NCBI GenBank assembly: GCA_020635235.1
Contig: JACKAF010000002.1
Coordinates: 575,678 to 639,677 of the forward strand
Length of the DNA stretch: 64,000 nucleotides
DNA from: Pseudobdellovibrionaceae bacterium
Lineage (GTDB): Bacteria; Bdellovibrionota; FAC87; UBA2466; JACKAF01
Direction of reading: 5' to 3'
Under the pieces are notes generated by a model that searched no databases, had not been told where the DNA came from, and saw only the letters and a list, made by a program, of their open reading frames with translations. Each line of letters begins with the position of its first letter. The first letter of the stretch is position 1. The position numbers and the translations under genes were made by a program. Shown here in pieces: positions 29,441-40,171 of the stretch.

Positions 29441-29857
29441 ATGAGAATATCCCCCGCCGCGGTTGAAAAAAAGATCGCGGAACTCAAAGCCCAGGCCGTG
29501 AAATTGGCGAAGGATCGCGCGAACCTCCTTGCAATGGTCCAAGCAGCCGGTGAGAAGGCAAAAAAAAATGGGCCTTCGCTTGCAAAAGCCCGCAATGAGC
29601 TGGCGCTACTGTTCGAACTCCTAAAAGAGTATGGGAAACGTCGCTACCGCGAAAGTGACTGGAAATCCATTGTTCTGGCTGTGGCGGCCATCATCTACTT
29701 CCTGAACCCCTTTGACATGATTCCGGACTTTTTGGTGGGCGGGCTTATAGACGATGGGGTTGTGATCAGCTGGGTAGTGGCGATGATAGGAGATGAAATC
29801 AAACGTTTTGCCGAGTGGAAGGCGACACAGAAAAAACGGCCTAAGAAGAAACGCTAA
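29441..29857 (+). CDS. DUF1232 (YkvA-like) membrane protein
   Basis: 138 residues. An N-terminal helical and basic half (coiled-coil-like, residues 5-60) leads into the DUF1232 hairpin (YFLNPFDMIPDFLVGGLIDD). The C-terminus is Lys/Arg rich. An AGGAG site overlaps the stop of the transporter gene, so the two are co-transcribed. Function of the family is not known. Convergent with the PH-domain gene, stops 1 nt apart. Confidence 0.85.
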   Translation: MRISPAAVEKKIAELKAQAVKLAKDRANLLAMVQAAGEKAKKNGPSLAKARNELALLFELLKEYGKRRYRESDWKSIVLAVAAIIYFLNPFDMIPDFLVGGLIDDGVVISWVVAMIGDEIKRFAEWKATQKKRPKKKR

Positions 29858-29858
29858 G

Positions 29859-30377
29859 CTAACTTGCCTGGCGTAACTGTTCCTGCAAGAGGCGGCTGAG
29901 CTGGCGCCGAAAACGATCCGGGTAGCTGATGTTCTTTATCACGCAATGGGCATCGTTTCCTGTCATCACGGATATGCTCCCGGTGCCGACGATTCTCTGA
30001 AAAACGCTCTGATTGAGTACGACGTCGTTGATCGCGGCGATGGGTACGCTACGTTTTGTTTTTGAGAAGACCCCGTCTTCTACGTACAGACGCTCGTTTG
30101 TGAGGACGTAATGTTTGCAGCGGTTTTGGAGCCACTTGAAGGCGAGCGGTTCCAGGGCAATAACCAAAAGCACAGAAACAAAATAGGGCATGAATTCGTT
30201 CAGAGTAGGCAAATAGGCGCCAAGCGTTTCAATACGGGCAAGGTACTGGGTCGCGGCCCAAGGGATAACCGCTAGAACGCTGAAGAGTAGAAAGTGCGCC
30301 GAGGCGGCCAGGTAGGTAGACCAGTGGAAATCTACGGTCAGGATAACTTTTTCGGCTGGTCGCAACTCGAATGACAT
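29859..30377 (-). CDS. Bacterial PH-domain (bPH2/DUF304) membrane protein
   Basis: 172 residues from the ATG at 30377 (GAGAGAACGAG upstream); an upstream frame to 30476 adds only a basic, non-family leader. Two membrane segments (20-75) precede the bPH2 domain (YVLTNERLYVEDGVFSKTKRSVPIAAINDV). Such proteins associate with the inner membrane; precise function unknown. Stand-alone gene. Confidence 0.82.
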   Translation of the reverse strand: MSFELRPAEKVILTVDFHWSTYLAASAHFLLFSVLAVIPWAATQYLARIETLGAYLPTLNEFMPYFVSVLLVIALEPLAFKWLQNRCKHYVLTNERLYVEDGVFSKTKRSVPIAAINDVVLNQSVFQRIVGTGSISVMTGNDAHCVIKNISYPDRFRRQLSRLLQEQLRQAS

Positions 30378-30522
30378 GCTCGTTCTCTCTCGAAGGTTTT
30401 TTTCGGCATTCTGGCGCGCGGACTTAACACGCCGCGCTAGCGTGGCGGGGCGCGCCAAATAGTGCTTAATTTTCATTTACTTGAGGGGCTGATTGCCGCT
30501 TAATGGACTGGGGAGACTGAAA

Positions 30523-31605
30523 ATGAGCCTGAGCGCACAGGAAAAGCTGCGATTGTATCTCCGCCCGGCTGGGCGTGGGATCTACACGCCTTCAAGCGGG
30601 GCGGGCCACGCGAAGCCGATGCAAAGATTGCTATACGGCACCGAAGTGGCGGCCGAGGCGGAAAAGAAGTGGCAGCAGAGCCTGGACGCGTTGAAAGCGG
30701 CGGCCGTCGTGCTCCTGGGCGTACCGTCCGATACGGGGGCCGGGGTCCTACGCGGCGCGAACTTTGGGCCGCTGGGGATCCGACACGCGTATTTGAAAAA
30801 ATTCGGCAGCTACCCGCGCGGTGTATGCGATATCGGCGACGTCCTGTGTGTCCCTCAGCTTTTGCACGACGAGATGTTAAGCTCGGCGCAGATCGCTGCA
30901 ACACGAGCGGAGATCTACCCGGGGAAAACGGATCTCTTACCCGTGAGTCCGCTTTCCATGGCCGAGGCGGCGCTTCTGACGGTTGCGGAAGTTAATCCGA
31001 AAGCCAAACTCGCTTTGCTTGGCGGGGATCACAGCGTCTCCTGGCCCGCGATGCTGTGGTGCGATCACCTGTTTCCTAAAACATTTGGGGTAGTGCACTT
31101 TGATGCCCATACAGATTTGCTCGAGTCGCGACTGGGGATCAAGTATTGCTACGCGACGTGGGCGTTTCACGCTCAAGCTTTGATGCCACCGCAACATTTG
31201 GTGCAATTGGGCGTCCGTGCTTCGGCCAAGAAAAAAGCGCACTGGACTGAGAAGTATCCTATACAGCAGTTCTGGGCTTCCGAAATACCCTTTCAAGAAG
31301 CCTCGGTGGTCGATCGTGTATGCCAGCACTTTGAAAAGCTCGGGTGCGAACACATTTACGTAAGCAACGATATTGATGGTACGGATATCAGCGCCGCGCC
31401 AGCAACCGGAACTCCAGAGGCCGAAGGGCTTCGACCGGAGTTTGTCCATGAAGTAATACAGGCATTGGGGAAACGCTTTGAGGTGATTGGTGGGGACGTT
31501 GTTGAAGTCGCGCCGCCGCTTTCCGGTCAAAAAGATTTTGAGAACGAAAAAACATCGATTCTGGGGGCGGACTACCTAAACACTCTGTTCCAATCCATGC
31601 TCTAG
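30523..31605 (+). CDS. Arginase/agmatinase/formiminoglutamase family hydrolase
   Basis: 360 residues. The manganese motifs of ureohydrolases are present in order: GGDHSVSWP, FDAHTDL, and SNDIDGTDISAAPATGTPEAEG. The family hydrolyses guanidino compounds to urea, or formimino groups. The N-terminal 70 residues, before the core, are longer than in arginase. Which substrate is used cannot be decided. A GGGGAG site precedes ATG 30523; an upstream start at 30493 lacks one. Confidence 0.85.
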   Translation: MSLSAQEKLRLYLRPAGRGIYTPSSGAGHAKPMQRLLYGTEVAAEAEKKWQQSLDALKAAAVVLLGVPSDTGAGVLRGANFGPLGIRHAYLKKFGSYPRGVCDIGDVLCVPQLLHDEMLSSAQIAATRAEIYPGKTDLLPVSPLSMAEAALLTVAEVNPKAKLALLGGDHSVSWPAMLWCDHLFPKTFGVVHFDAHTDLLESRLGIKYCYATWAFHAQALMPPQHLVQLGVRASAKKKAHWTEKYPIQQFWASEIPFQEASVVDRVCQHFEKLGCEHIYVSNDIDGTDISAAPATGTPEAEGLRPEFVHEVIQALGKRFEVIGGDVVEVAPPLSGQKDFENEKTSILGADYLNTLFQSML

Positions 31606-31654
31606 CGTTATAATTAGCTCAAACCACTAACTTTTGATTGGCGCACTCATCAAC

Positions 31655-32473
31655 ATGACATTTTTTCAAGCATGCGTTTTGGGTCTGGTTCAAGGCTTAA
31701 CCGAATTTTTGCCCGTAAGTAGTTCGGCGCATTTGATCTTGTTTCCATGGTTTTTTGGATGGCAGGATCCTGGCCTGGCCTTTGATGTGTTTTTGCACGT
31801 CGGTACCTTAGTGGCGGTGTTCGTCTATTTTGCGCGCGATTGGTTGCACCTGCTTTCTGCCGGTTTGCGCAGTGTGATCGAAAGGCGTATCGGCTTTGAG
31901 CGAGAGCGTCTTGTTTTTTGGATGATGGTCGTGGGCAACGTCCCGGCGGTGCTCGCAGGGGTGCTGTTGCACGATTACGCCGAAACTTTTTTCAGAACCC
32001 CGCTGCTCATCTGTGTGACGCTTTCTGTGGTCGGTTTTCTACTCTATTGGATAGATGGCCGTGCGCCGACCATAAAAGGAATTGAGGAGCTAAAGCTTGG
32101 GGATGCGATTTGGATCGGTGTCGCTCAGGCTTGTGCGATCATTCCCGGCGTTTCGCGATCCGGCGCTACGATGACCATGGGGCGGGCCTTAGGGCTTCGG
32201 CGCCGAGCGAGTGCGCGGTTCTCTTTTCTATTGTCTTTTCCGATCATTCTCGGGGCGTGCGCCTATGAGCTAAAGGGCTTTGATGCGTCCGTGTTTGGCG
32301 GTGTTCCGGCATCGCACCTGATCGGTGGTTTTGTGTGTTCTACGCTTTCGGGGTTGTTCGCGATTCATTTTTTGATGCGCGTGTTACAGATTGCGGATTA
32401 TAAATGGTTTGCCTGGTACCGCATCGCACTAGCCGGTCTTATCCTCGTCTGGAGTGTCATGAGCGGGCACTAA
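31655..32473 (+). CDS. uppP: Undecaprenyl-diphosphatase UppP/BacA
   Basis: 272 residues, eight or so membrane helices. The motifs GLTEFLPVSSSAHLIL (with the catalytic Glu and Ser) and PGVSRSGATM (with the Arg) identify UppP. It recycles undecaprenyl diphosphate for cell-wall and lipopolysaccharide synthesis and gives bacitracin resistance when abundant. Start chosen at the ATG (31655), which gives the usual family N-terminus; an upstream TTG adds seven codons. Convergent with the glycosyltransferase. Confidence 0.95.
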   Translation: MTFFQACVLGLVQGLTEFLPVSSSAHLILFPWFFGWQDPGLAFDVFLHVGTLVAVFVYFARDWLHLLSAGLRSVIERRIGFERERLVFWMMVVGNVPAVLAGVLLHDYAETFFRTPLLICVTLSVVGFLLYWIDGRAPTIKGIEELKLGDAIWIGVAQACAIIPGVSRSGATMTMGRALGLRRRASARFSFLLSFPIILGACAYELKGFDASVFGGVPASHLIGGFVCSTLSGLFAIHFLMRVLQIADYKWFAWYRIALAGLILVWSVMSGH

Positions 32474-32483
32474 AACAGCCACG

Positions 32484-33898
32484 CTAATCGCACGTATAAA
32501 GGCGCAGCTGCCCCGCCTCTACCCATTGTCGCTTCCAACCCCTGGCACCGAGTTCTGATATTTCTTTTTCCTGAAGTCCGTTCGGAGCGAGGAGCGTTTG
32601 CCTATCTTTGCACTCACCCACATTTTGAAGCGCCACGAATTGGACTGGGTAAAAACCCCCGAGATAGTAGGCCGAGTAAACCCTATTTGCCCACTGATCC
32701 GTGGCCGGGTGTTTTAGGATTATTAGCGGCCCTTGGCCGTGTTGACTTATCAAAGGGGCGTACGTTGCCCAGTCTTCGCCACGTCCATACTTAGATCGGA
32801 TTGGGTAAGGAAGAATGGCCATCAGCAAAATTGCGAAGACAAAAAAGTTTCGCAGCAAATGGGGATTCGAAAGTGGTCGTGAGGTGGAAGTAAATGAACT
32901 GTGCGGAAGTAAAACGGCAAGTGCCAGGGCCCCGAACGGGTAGCTAGGTACGGTCCAATGAGGGAGCTTGTGCGAAGATAAGAGGACAACTCCAAGGTAC
33001 ATTAGGTAAACCGCGGCCGAGAACGCCCCCAGATTTGTCCAACGCTTTTTGATTAGGCACCAGGCCAAAATTCCCCAAAGCGGTACGCTCCAAACAAATC
33101 CGAAATGGGTTTCCATTTTTAACCCGGTCCAAAAGCTTTGCAGCAGATTGGCGCTTCTGTCGGCACCGCCCTGATAGAGTTTGTTGTAGGCGTCAAAGCC
33201 TTCCACAGTCATGCTATACACCTGTGTGAAAAAATATTGCTTTGTCCATTCTGTGCCGTAGAGGAGATCCAAAGAGAAGAGTAGGCCGAGTGCGAGCGCA
33301 ACGCCCACGGTGGCCGCCGCAACGGCGCGCACCAGACTTAAGCGCCTTTGCGCGATACCCCATGCAAACACCACCGCCAGCAGAGGCAAGTAAAAGACCC
33401 CTTTGAAAAGGAATCCGCAAAAAGCGCAAAAGGCGAGTGCCGGCTTGCTTACATAGGCAAAGCGGTCGGCTCTCGCAAAGAAGAGAAAACTGGCAAGTAA
33501 AGCGAGACTCTCCGGACCTTCCAGTTGCCCAACGCCCGCGTACTTTAACCATTGCATCCAGCTGTGGAGCAAAAATACGGCGAGGCCTGCGCGTCCGAAA
33601 ACGACGCCTCTGTCGCCCTCACCGGTGTTTTCGTGCACGATTTGTACGAGCAGTAGGTACGTCACAAGCACACAAAGTCGGCTAAACAGGTGCACGCAAA
33701 TGTTCTTCAGGAAAAGACCGGACAACGGAATGAGGAGCCAACGGCCTGGTGGGTGGGCGAGAATACCGGGAAGAGTTGTCCTGGCGCAAGGGCCAGAACT
33801 CCGCCATCTACATTTGTCGGGAGAGAGTTCCGGCAAAAAGGCGGATCGATTTGAGTCCGAGTCGGTCGGCACGCAAAAAGGGTGGCTACGACCAACAT
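32484..33898 (-). pseudogene. GT39/ArnT-like membrane glycosyltransferase, frameshifted 5' end
   Basis: Read from the 5' side, MLVVATLFACRPTRTQID and NVDGGVLALAPGQ occur in one frame, then after about 33775 a different frame continues as LPGILAHPPGRWLLIPLSG and stays open for about 430 codons with about eight membrane segments. DGG followed by HPPG matches polyprenol-linked sugar transferases that add sugars to lipid A or proteins. The 5' frame itself sits in an unreliable block, so the true start is not defined. One indel would restore the protein. Catalytic activity is uncertain until that is checked. Confidence 0.65.
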
Positions 33899-33907
33899 CC
33901 AAAACCA

Positions 33908-34906
33908 CTAGCATGTGCGGTGTGCGTGTTCACGCCGTAGCTGAGCACCCGGAACATAGAGTACGCTCCACAAGAAGGGTAAGCCCAAACGCAACGACCA
34001 GAAATTATAGGTAAGGGTGACTTGAGGATGAATACCCGCCGCTTCGATCGATGACAGGTATCGTGCCTGAATTACCGTCGCTCCAGAAAACAATGGTAGC
34101 GCGCACCAATCCCAGGTAGATATTTCCGCGGTAAATGGGGAATTTCGATCCCGCCACTGCCGTAGAGTTTGAATTGACTTGAAGCCGGACGTACTGCCGC
34201 TGCCCTGAAAGAACCGCAAGGCGGATGTAACCGCCAAACCCGCCAGATAAGGGTTTACATCGCGATCACGCGGAGTGATTGGTATCGAAACAGTATCGGT
34301 GTCATCGTGGTGATGGTGATGACGTCATATCAGCCGTATGGTCGCCCCTGGGTTGGGGATCACTGTAACCGGCATATGTAAAGGCCCCGCGACTTCAAAA
34401 TACAGCCGCTTGTCGAAAAGTAGAGTGTTTTCCGCCGAAATTAATGGCGGGAGCGACGAGGAAGCCCCAGTCCCCGGTAAAATCCCATCCTGACGTTCGC
34501 CCCAATCATTAGAAAGCGCCGAGATGGAAAATTCTTTAACTTTCGCGCCCGTCCTCACCAAATCTATAAGACGCGGTCACCGAACGGATCCGTGATGCCC
34601 ATGATCATCGTCTTGGCTTTCGGCGTAAACGCGCGCAGTTCCGATCGGGGACAGAACGCGAGTAGGCAGAGAGAACTCTTCCGCACCAGGACCCTTGCTT
34701 CTGGCAGTAACGTTACAGTAATTTTTTCTTAATCGCATCGCTTTAAAAGGTGCGTCGATAACCGGAAAGTAGACAGCACCTGGCAAAAAATACTTCGTGG
34801 TCTTATAGATACTTTTACTGGAATTATGTTTTTTCCATGAGCCCTGGAAGAGGGAAGAACTCTTTGGCCTTTTGACTTCACCATGGATTTGATATAGGGT
34901 AAGGTT
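33908..34906 (-). pseudogene. Ghost of a minus-strand coding frame, unknown
   Basis: One minus-strand frame from 34906 to 33908 (333 codons) has only two internal stops, both TGA (34577-34579 and 34325-34327), before a TAG at 33908. Random sequence would give about 15. The content has a His/Asp cluster (DDDHGHH and a run of six His then DDTD) that could bind metal. I do not recognise a family. The frame is continuous in register with the 5' part of the glycosyltransferase. It could be a decayed gene, a frame crossed by sequence errors, or a chance open stretch. Confidence 0.4.
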
Positions 34907-37900
34907 TTATTTTGCAAATATAAAAGGTACTTAGAAACCGAAGATTGACCCCAAAAAGCTCTGAAAACAGTTTGAGCCAGAATTTGTTGATTTGTAAGGG
35001 AGTTTCGTTGATGTCCTGTGGACTAATGGAAATCCGTCGGGATACCATATTGGAGTCGTTCAGGCCAGAATGCGATTTACTATTCTACTCGTGGTGGAAC
35101 CAACGCCAGCTCAATCAGATGGTTTGACTACCTGGAAGTTTCAAAATGGAAAAGCCGAAGAGAATGTAGTAAAGGACATGGGTTTTTTGAAAAGGCATCC
35201 AATCTAAGGCCTGGCTACCATGGCGATTGACCTGGTGATCATTATTTTGGAGTTGAAGGCCATGCAGAAGATCCCGGCAGAAAGAAAAAACCGAGCGGAG
35301 AGAACTCTGCTGTGAAGTGGCAAGGGCAAATTTTAGTTATGGTGCTTATTTCCTATGGAGCGCCAATCTGTCCTTCTGCTAATTTAGTAACAGAGTTAAG
35401 CGGTGATTCGCGAGAGCGCGAAAAGGCCCAGTACGAGTCGGCTGCCGCGATCGAAGGAAGCAAGGACTCGCCTACTTAATGTGGATGTTGCCGAATTGCC
35501 TGGGACACGGTGCGCCAAAGAGAACTACGAGAAAGTTACATTAAGGATTTGCTGAACTGAATACGCCTCGCGTCTGGCAAATTCACCAACGCGCGATTGA
35601 CAGTCCAATTTGTTAAAGAACTTAGCATAAAACAGAATGAAGCACCGAGTACCCTGCTTTTTTTCCCGCTGGTGCTGCCGCTGAATTGCCGATATTTAAG
35701 GCAGCCTTGTAAACGGATGGCAACCTGAAACCCAATCTCATCAAAAGCTTCGAGCATCAATATGAGCGGCTCCCACCCGGTTAATACGCCGGACATCTCT
35801 TTATTAAGCCGCTACTGAATGGGGGATATTTTTTGCGCTCCATCGTATTCACAGAATGTCCTGGCACCGGCAACACGCAGCCCCTAGGCTGATGGGGCGC
35901 GCTCAGTTACGGACGTTCAGTTGTTTTAGGGATATGCGGAAATCTTACACCCAAAGTCGCAACGACGTGGTTTCTGCGTAAGGGTGCCGTCGCATGGTTG
36001 GACGCCACCAGTGGCGGTTCTTGCGCTTGTTGTTTGCAATGACGTTCAGTACGGGGAGCTCTACGCTTATAGTGAACGCAGGTGAGGAATCCCCAAGATG
36101 CCTGATACGGCGATGAAAAATGACCATACGGGACGGCGACCTGGCGTCTTCGGTTCTGAGATTCATCAAGGTTTCAAGCTGATGGCTAAGATGGTCGCGC
36201 TTCAATGGAAACCGAAGTTAGCGCTGAGAAAATCTGCGCTAGCGGGCCTGCTTACGACGTGACACCACTTCCGCATGTGGATGCAAAACTGGTAACGGGA
36301 CTTACGGATGGCAGCCTGTACAGTCTGGATTGCCAAACGGAGATATCCAATGTTCTCTGGTGGTTATGTGGTGGAGTGCCGCTGAAACAACCGCCTTTTT
36401 TCCGGACTTGTTAAGAATGTCTATAGTGTGATGCTAGGAAGGTTTCGGCAACGCCTTCGTATCAGCGGGCGTTTGTATGGCCCCGTCCTTTGATGAGGGC
36501 CTGTTGGTGCCGCATGTCCGCGATCCTCTTTACGTTTTGATCCAGAAACCGCAGCCACTTTGACCTCGAACGTCGGGGAAACAGGGACTGATGAGTCCGG
36601 CGCCGCCATCAGGATGGCTGGATTCGGTCATCTCAGTAATTACGGTCAGCCATGCCTTCGAGATGTGGAGCGCCCCTAATCAGCGACAAGGTTGGGGAAC
36701 GTTGAAGATTGGCTCATATTTATTGAGAAAATGGCGTGCACCATTGAAAGTATTTCGCATGCGGCCCGGATCAGGCACTTGACGAGCGCGCCCTTTTTTC
36801 TCTGCAAGCACGCGCTTTTACGGGAACAAGCCAGGGGAAAAGAAATCTACCTTTTAAAGGAGAGACCGTTTAGACAAGCCAGGCGCGCCAGTTCGGTTAT
36901 GTCTCGGAAATTTATTTTGAGCGCTGGTCGACACTACGCTGCCGGACCACTTTGCTGGCGCTTGAGGCAGATGGGAACGTTGATCTCACCGCCCTGCTCA
37001 TTTCGTCGAGCTGTCGGGAGCGAAATTGGGGCCCCACTTATAGTTACTGGCGCACCATTCAGACTGATTCAGGAACCACTACACAAAAAACCTGAAAAAT
37101 CGGAAGACTTAAACAGTTTTGCGAAACGGAAGGAGCGCCCTCTGGTGGTAAATGCCCGAACAGTGATTGATTTATTGAAAGATTCCGGACGGATGTTTTG
37201 ATTATGACGACTGCCCGCAGGTTCATTTACGCAAAAAGTAAAAGTGATCAGACAGATATTGATGAGCCCGCTTTGGCTTCCAGCCAGGAACGCTTCGAGC
37301 AGAGTTTGGGCATCTTGGTAGTATCCATTATTTCTTGGATCGATCCGATAATGAAGCTTTTCTGGTTTTAATCAAAACAGAGTGCACCTGCTGCGACTCG
37401 ATGAGCGCATCCGCGAGTGGCGTCCTGAAAACCACGATAAAGCGGCAGTTTTGGGGGATCCAATGATGGAATCGCAAGATAATATTTTGTGGCGCAGGTG
37501 GCGGAATGTCTACTGCCGAGGCGCTGGCAGCGGCGTGCGCGTCACGGTAGTGATGGGCGCTTTATGATCCGATGAAATCGGTTCACGTCATCCAGATGAT
37601 TTAGAAGGCCAGTGCAGACACGGTGATAAGCGGCCAGATGCCAGAAGCTATCGGAACGCCAGCAAAGAAAACCCGGATGCCGCTTGATCACCGAAAAGGT
37701 TCCTTTTGTTTCTTCCCTGAAGCTGTTCAAGGGTTTTTGATCGAGAGTCGCACCGGTGGTCTGTTCGGGGACCCATGGAAACCATAAACTACTCAACGGA
37801 TTAGTTTTTGATCGTTTACGCAGAAAAAACCCCATAGCTACCCGCCGAAAGTGTTCCGCAATGATCTGGAACGTGGCCGCAAAACGGATGGGGAAGATTT

Positions 37901-38855
37901 TGTGGGCAGGGCGACGAATACGATTCCGGCGTTTCGACAAGGGTGCAAGTTTTCTGCACCTGGCAAAGCCAGTACTTTGATTATTTCTGGTGGAGTCGAC
38001 GCTGACATTCACCGCACCCGAATACGCCGTGAGTCTTTCAGAGCGTTATATTAGTCTGCTCCTCGGAGATGGCTTATTTATCGCCCGCCATGATATTCCT
38101 GTACTGCACGGAACTGTCACCGACGCGTTTCACCTCAGGTAGATGTTTGCGAAAGCCCCGCTATCGTGAGCTCAAACCAGAAGGGCTGAGGGAATTAACT
38201 GAAATTCTCAAGGAAAAATTCCCGTGCTTTTCAAACTTCAATGTTTTACCAAGCATCCACGAACTTGATTTCTGAATTGTTTGCGCGGCGAACAGGGGCA
38301 AACCTGCATCGACAAGATCCGCCCTGGTAAAGCTTAGCGGCACCGCCGCCGTCAGCAGATACTGCTGAAAAGCCCAACGTCCCGGATGATTTTGCGCACC
38401 ACCCGACAGAGGTCAGAGCGACGCCGGACGCTGCTCGTAAGCGCCACCTCATCGGCAAGATTCAGCGCTTTTTTGAACCGCGCTCAGACGCACCAGGACG
38501 CGGCGCGAATCTTTGACAGCGGGATGAAGTGCTCGTTAAGTCCTTCGTGCACCGAGCAACGAGTCATAGCGGATCGCTTTCTCCCGAAAAACTCGGCGGC
38601 CCTCAATGATTTAGTAAAAGCCGTCTCCTTCCCGGATACAGCTACCCTGTTGAATACTAAATCGCTCGCGAAGTATGAGAAGGTCATATAGTGATGCTGC
38701 AACGACAAATTTGATAAAATACAAAAGCAGGATCCTTTCGCATCTATAGCTTACAAATATTTTCAGCTGGAAGTGAGTGAACAGCCAGGCCCATCCATTT
38801 TGCGGGTCGGTGGCGCTGCGCTTGTTGATTACCTGATGATGCTGATGTTGGTGCG
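34907..38855. other. Gene-less block, about 4 kb
   Basis: No reading frame in this stretch is convincing. The longest open ones (about 169 codons plus strand near 36.7-37.2 kb, 156 codons minus strand near 37.5-38.0 kb, 101 codons plus strand near 38.4-38.7 kb) are only slightly longer than chance for mixed-composition DNA. Short protein-like pieces occur in different plus-strand frames, but none matches a family I know. I see no tRNA, repeat array or clear hairpin family. It may be a decayed gene, error-rich assembly, or non-coding DNA. Confidence 0.5.
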
Positions 38856-39641
38856 GTGCATTGCTGCGACCTATCGCCCATTAAGTTTGGCGCGCCCATT
38901 CAGGAATCGCTTTTCAATAATCGAAGCAATCACTGGTTACCTTACCTGCAAGATTCCGATAACAGCACCGAAACCACCATTCCGAATTCTGGTTCAGCCA
39001 TCAAGGCCAGCCTGACATTTAATGCTCAAAGAACTCGAACTCTGCCCACCAAGATCCTAAATGATATCGCAGAGCCTGGCGAAATCAAGGTTAACAAGGT
39101 ACGAGGGGCCACTGGATTTGAAGGGCCCCCGATTTAGGGACGGGCATCGGGACAGGAAAGCTCAAAGATCCGCCGGAATTTAGATTCGCCGCGCGTACGT
39201 GCAACAGGTGGCGGCGTTGAGGCGGCGGTGGTTCAGGCGGGCGCCAGTGGGTTGCAAAATTAGGCGGCGGGTGCTGGCAGTCCAGCTGTGGATAAAGGGT
39301 TCTTCGGCGGTGGAGATGTGCGAAGGATGTAGGGGATGCGGTGGCGGAACATTTACTGGCGGGAATGGGCGGCGTGGCGGTTGGCGAAGGCGAAGGTGGT
39401 GGCGGGCGGCGGCGGCGGAAAAGGTGGCGGCGGTAAATCTAGCGATGCAGGTGGCAAAGACGAGCAGGCGGCAACAGCGCTTGCCAAACGTGAAAGTGCC
39501 TTGGGCGTTGCTAAAGCCGAAGAAGAAAGACTGCAACGCGAATCCGAATGGGATTGGTGGCTCCTCGTCAAAATACTGATTGTTGTGTTTATTATCTTCC
39601 TGTTGATTCTTATCGCGCTCGGTAATGCACGCCGAGGCTAA
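38856..39641 (+). pseudogene. Remnant of a plus-strand gene with Gly-rich linker and C-terminal membrane tail
   Basis: The 3' end is credible protein: a Gly/Lys/Ser-rich linker, a charged helix (AKRESALGVAKAEEERLQRE), then WWLLVKILIVVFIIFLLILI as a membrane anchor and a stop at 39641. Upstream, the frame GGGVEAAVVQAGASGLQN and AAGAGSPAVDKGFFGGGD continues in the same register with two TAG stops (39136, 39259), then shifts within a GGC-repeat near 39.4 kb. This pattern fits a real gene broken by point and frame changes. Function is unknown; a tail-anchored, low-complexity surface protein is an inference. Confidence 0.45.
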
Positions 39642-40171
39642 ACAAGAAAAAAAAAGCAAAAAAAAGGCGGCCGATTCTCCAAACAGGGTTCTAAGCCCGA
39701 AGGCGAACACCCCACTTAAAGCATCGGCCACCGACATCATGACCATCAAGAAACCTCGGGGATTGTTCCTTGATCGTCCCAGAGCGAACGACGACGGTCT
39801 AAGGCATGAAATCTCGTTCCAGGGTTAATGGGATATCAGGGTAAGGACCGTCGAAAGTCTCTGGTTTTACCTTTGACTCATGCGAGTCAGATGAGACCAA
39901 AATCGTTTTCCGCGTCTAGCGATTCCTGAATCCTTCTCCTCTACTTCCGCTGAAACAGCCTATGAGCGCTTTAAGAGCAAGGGGTGTGCCACGGGCCGGG
40001 TTTGTGGGGGGAGCGCATTTTCCTCCACAATAAAAGGGGCTTATTGAATGTTGGCCTTATGGTGCGGGGCGTGGATCTTCGGGAAAGTGACGCCCTAGGG
40101 CGGCACGCGGTGCCGCAAAAGGTCCGTGGACAGCCTCTCAATGGTCTTTCCAGGTGGGCCGATAAGTCGTT
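39642..40171. other. Intergenic stretch without a supported gene
   Basis: About 530 bp. A Lys-rich open piece (39625-39828, plus) and an out-of-frame piece from 39984 are not supported by codon pattern or family match. A small inverted repeat TGACTC/GAGTCA lies near 39875-39890. No promoter is obvious before the cyclotransferase gene. Confidence 0.5.

Noticed and set aside
34325..34579. Recoding of TGA as an amino acid in the block
   Set aside because: TGA is used as a normal stop by intact genes here (for example pilB and the Alg14-like gene), and TAG and TAA also interrupt neighbouring frames. No SECIS-like element was seen.
36692..37201. Plus-strand open frame of 169 codons
   Set aside because: Only a little longer than expected by chance over the block; no signal peptide, family motif or ribosome-binding site.
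37542..38012. Minus-strand open frame of 156 codons
   Set aside because: Composition is Arg/Phe/Pro rich as in random frames and no motif or start signal supports it.
39180..39749. Minus-strand open frame of 189 codons
   Set aside because: It lies antisense to the more credible membrane-tail coding sequence; its Pro/Arg/His runs are the complement of the Gly-rich linker.
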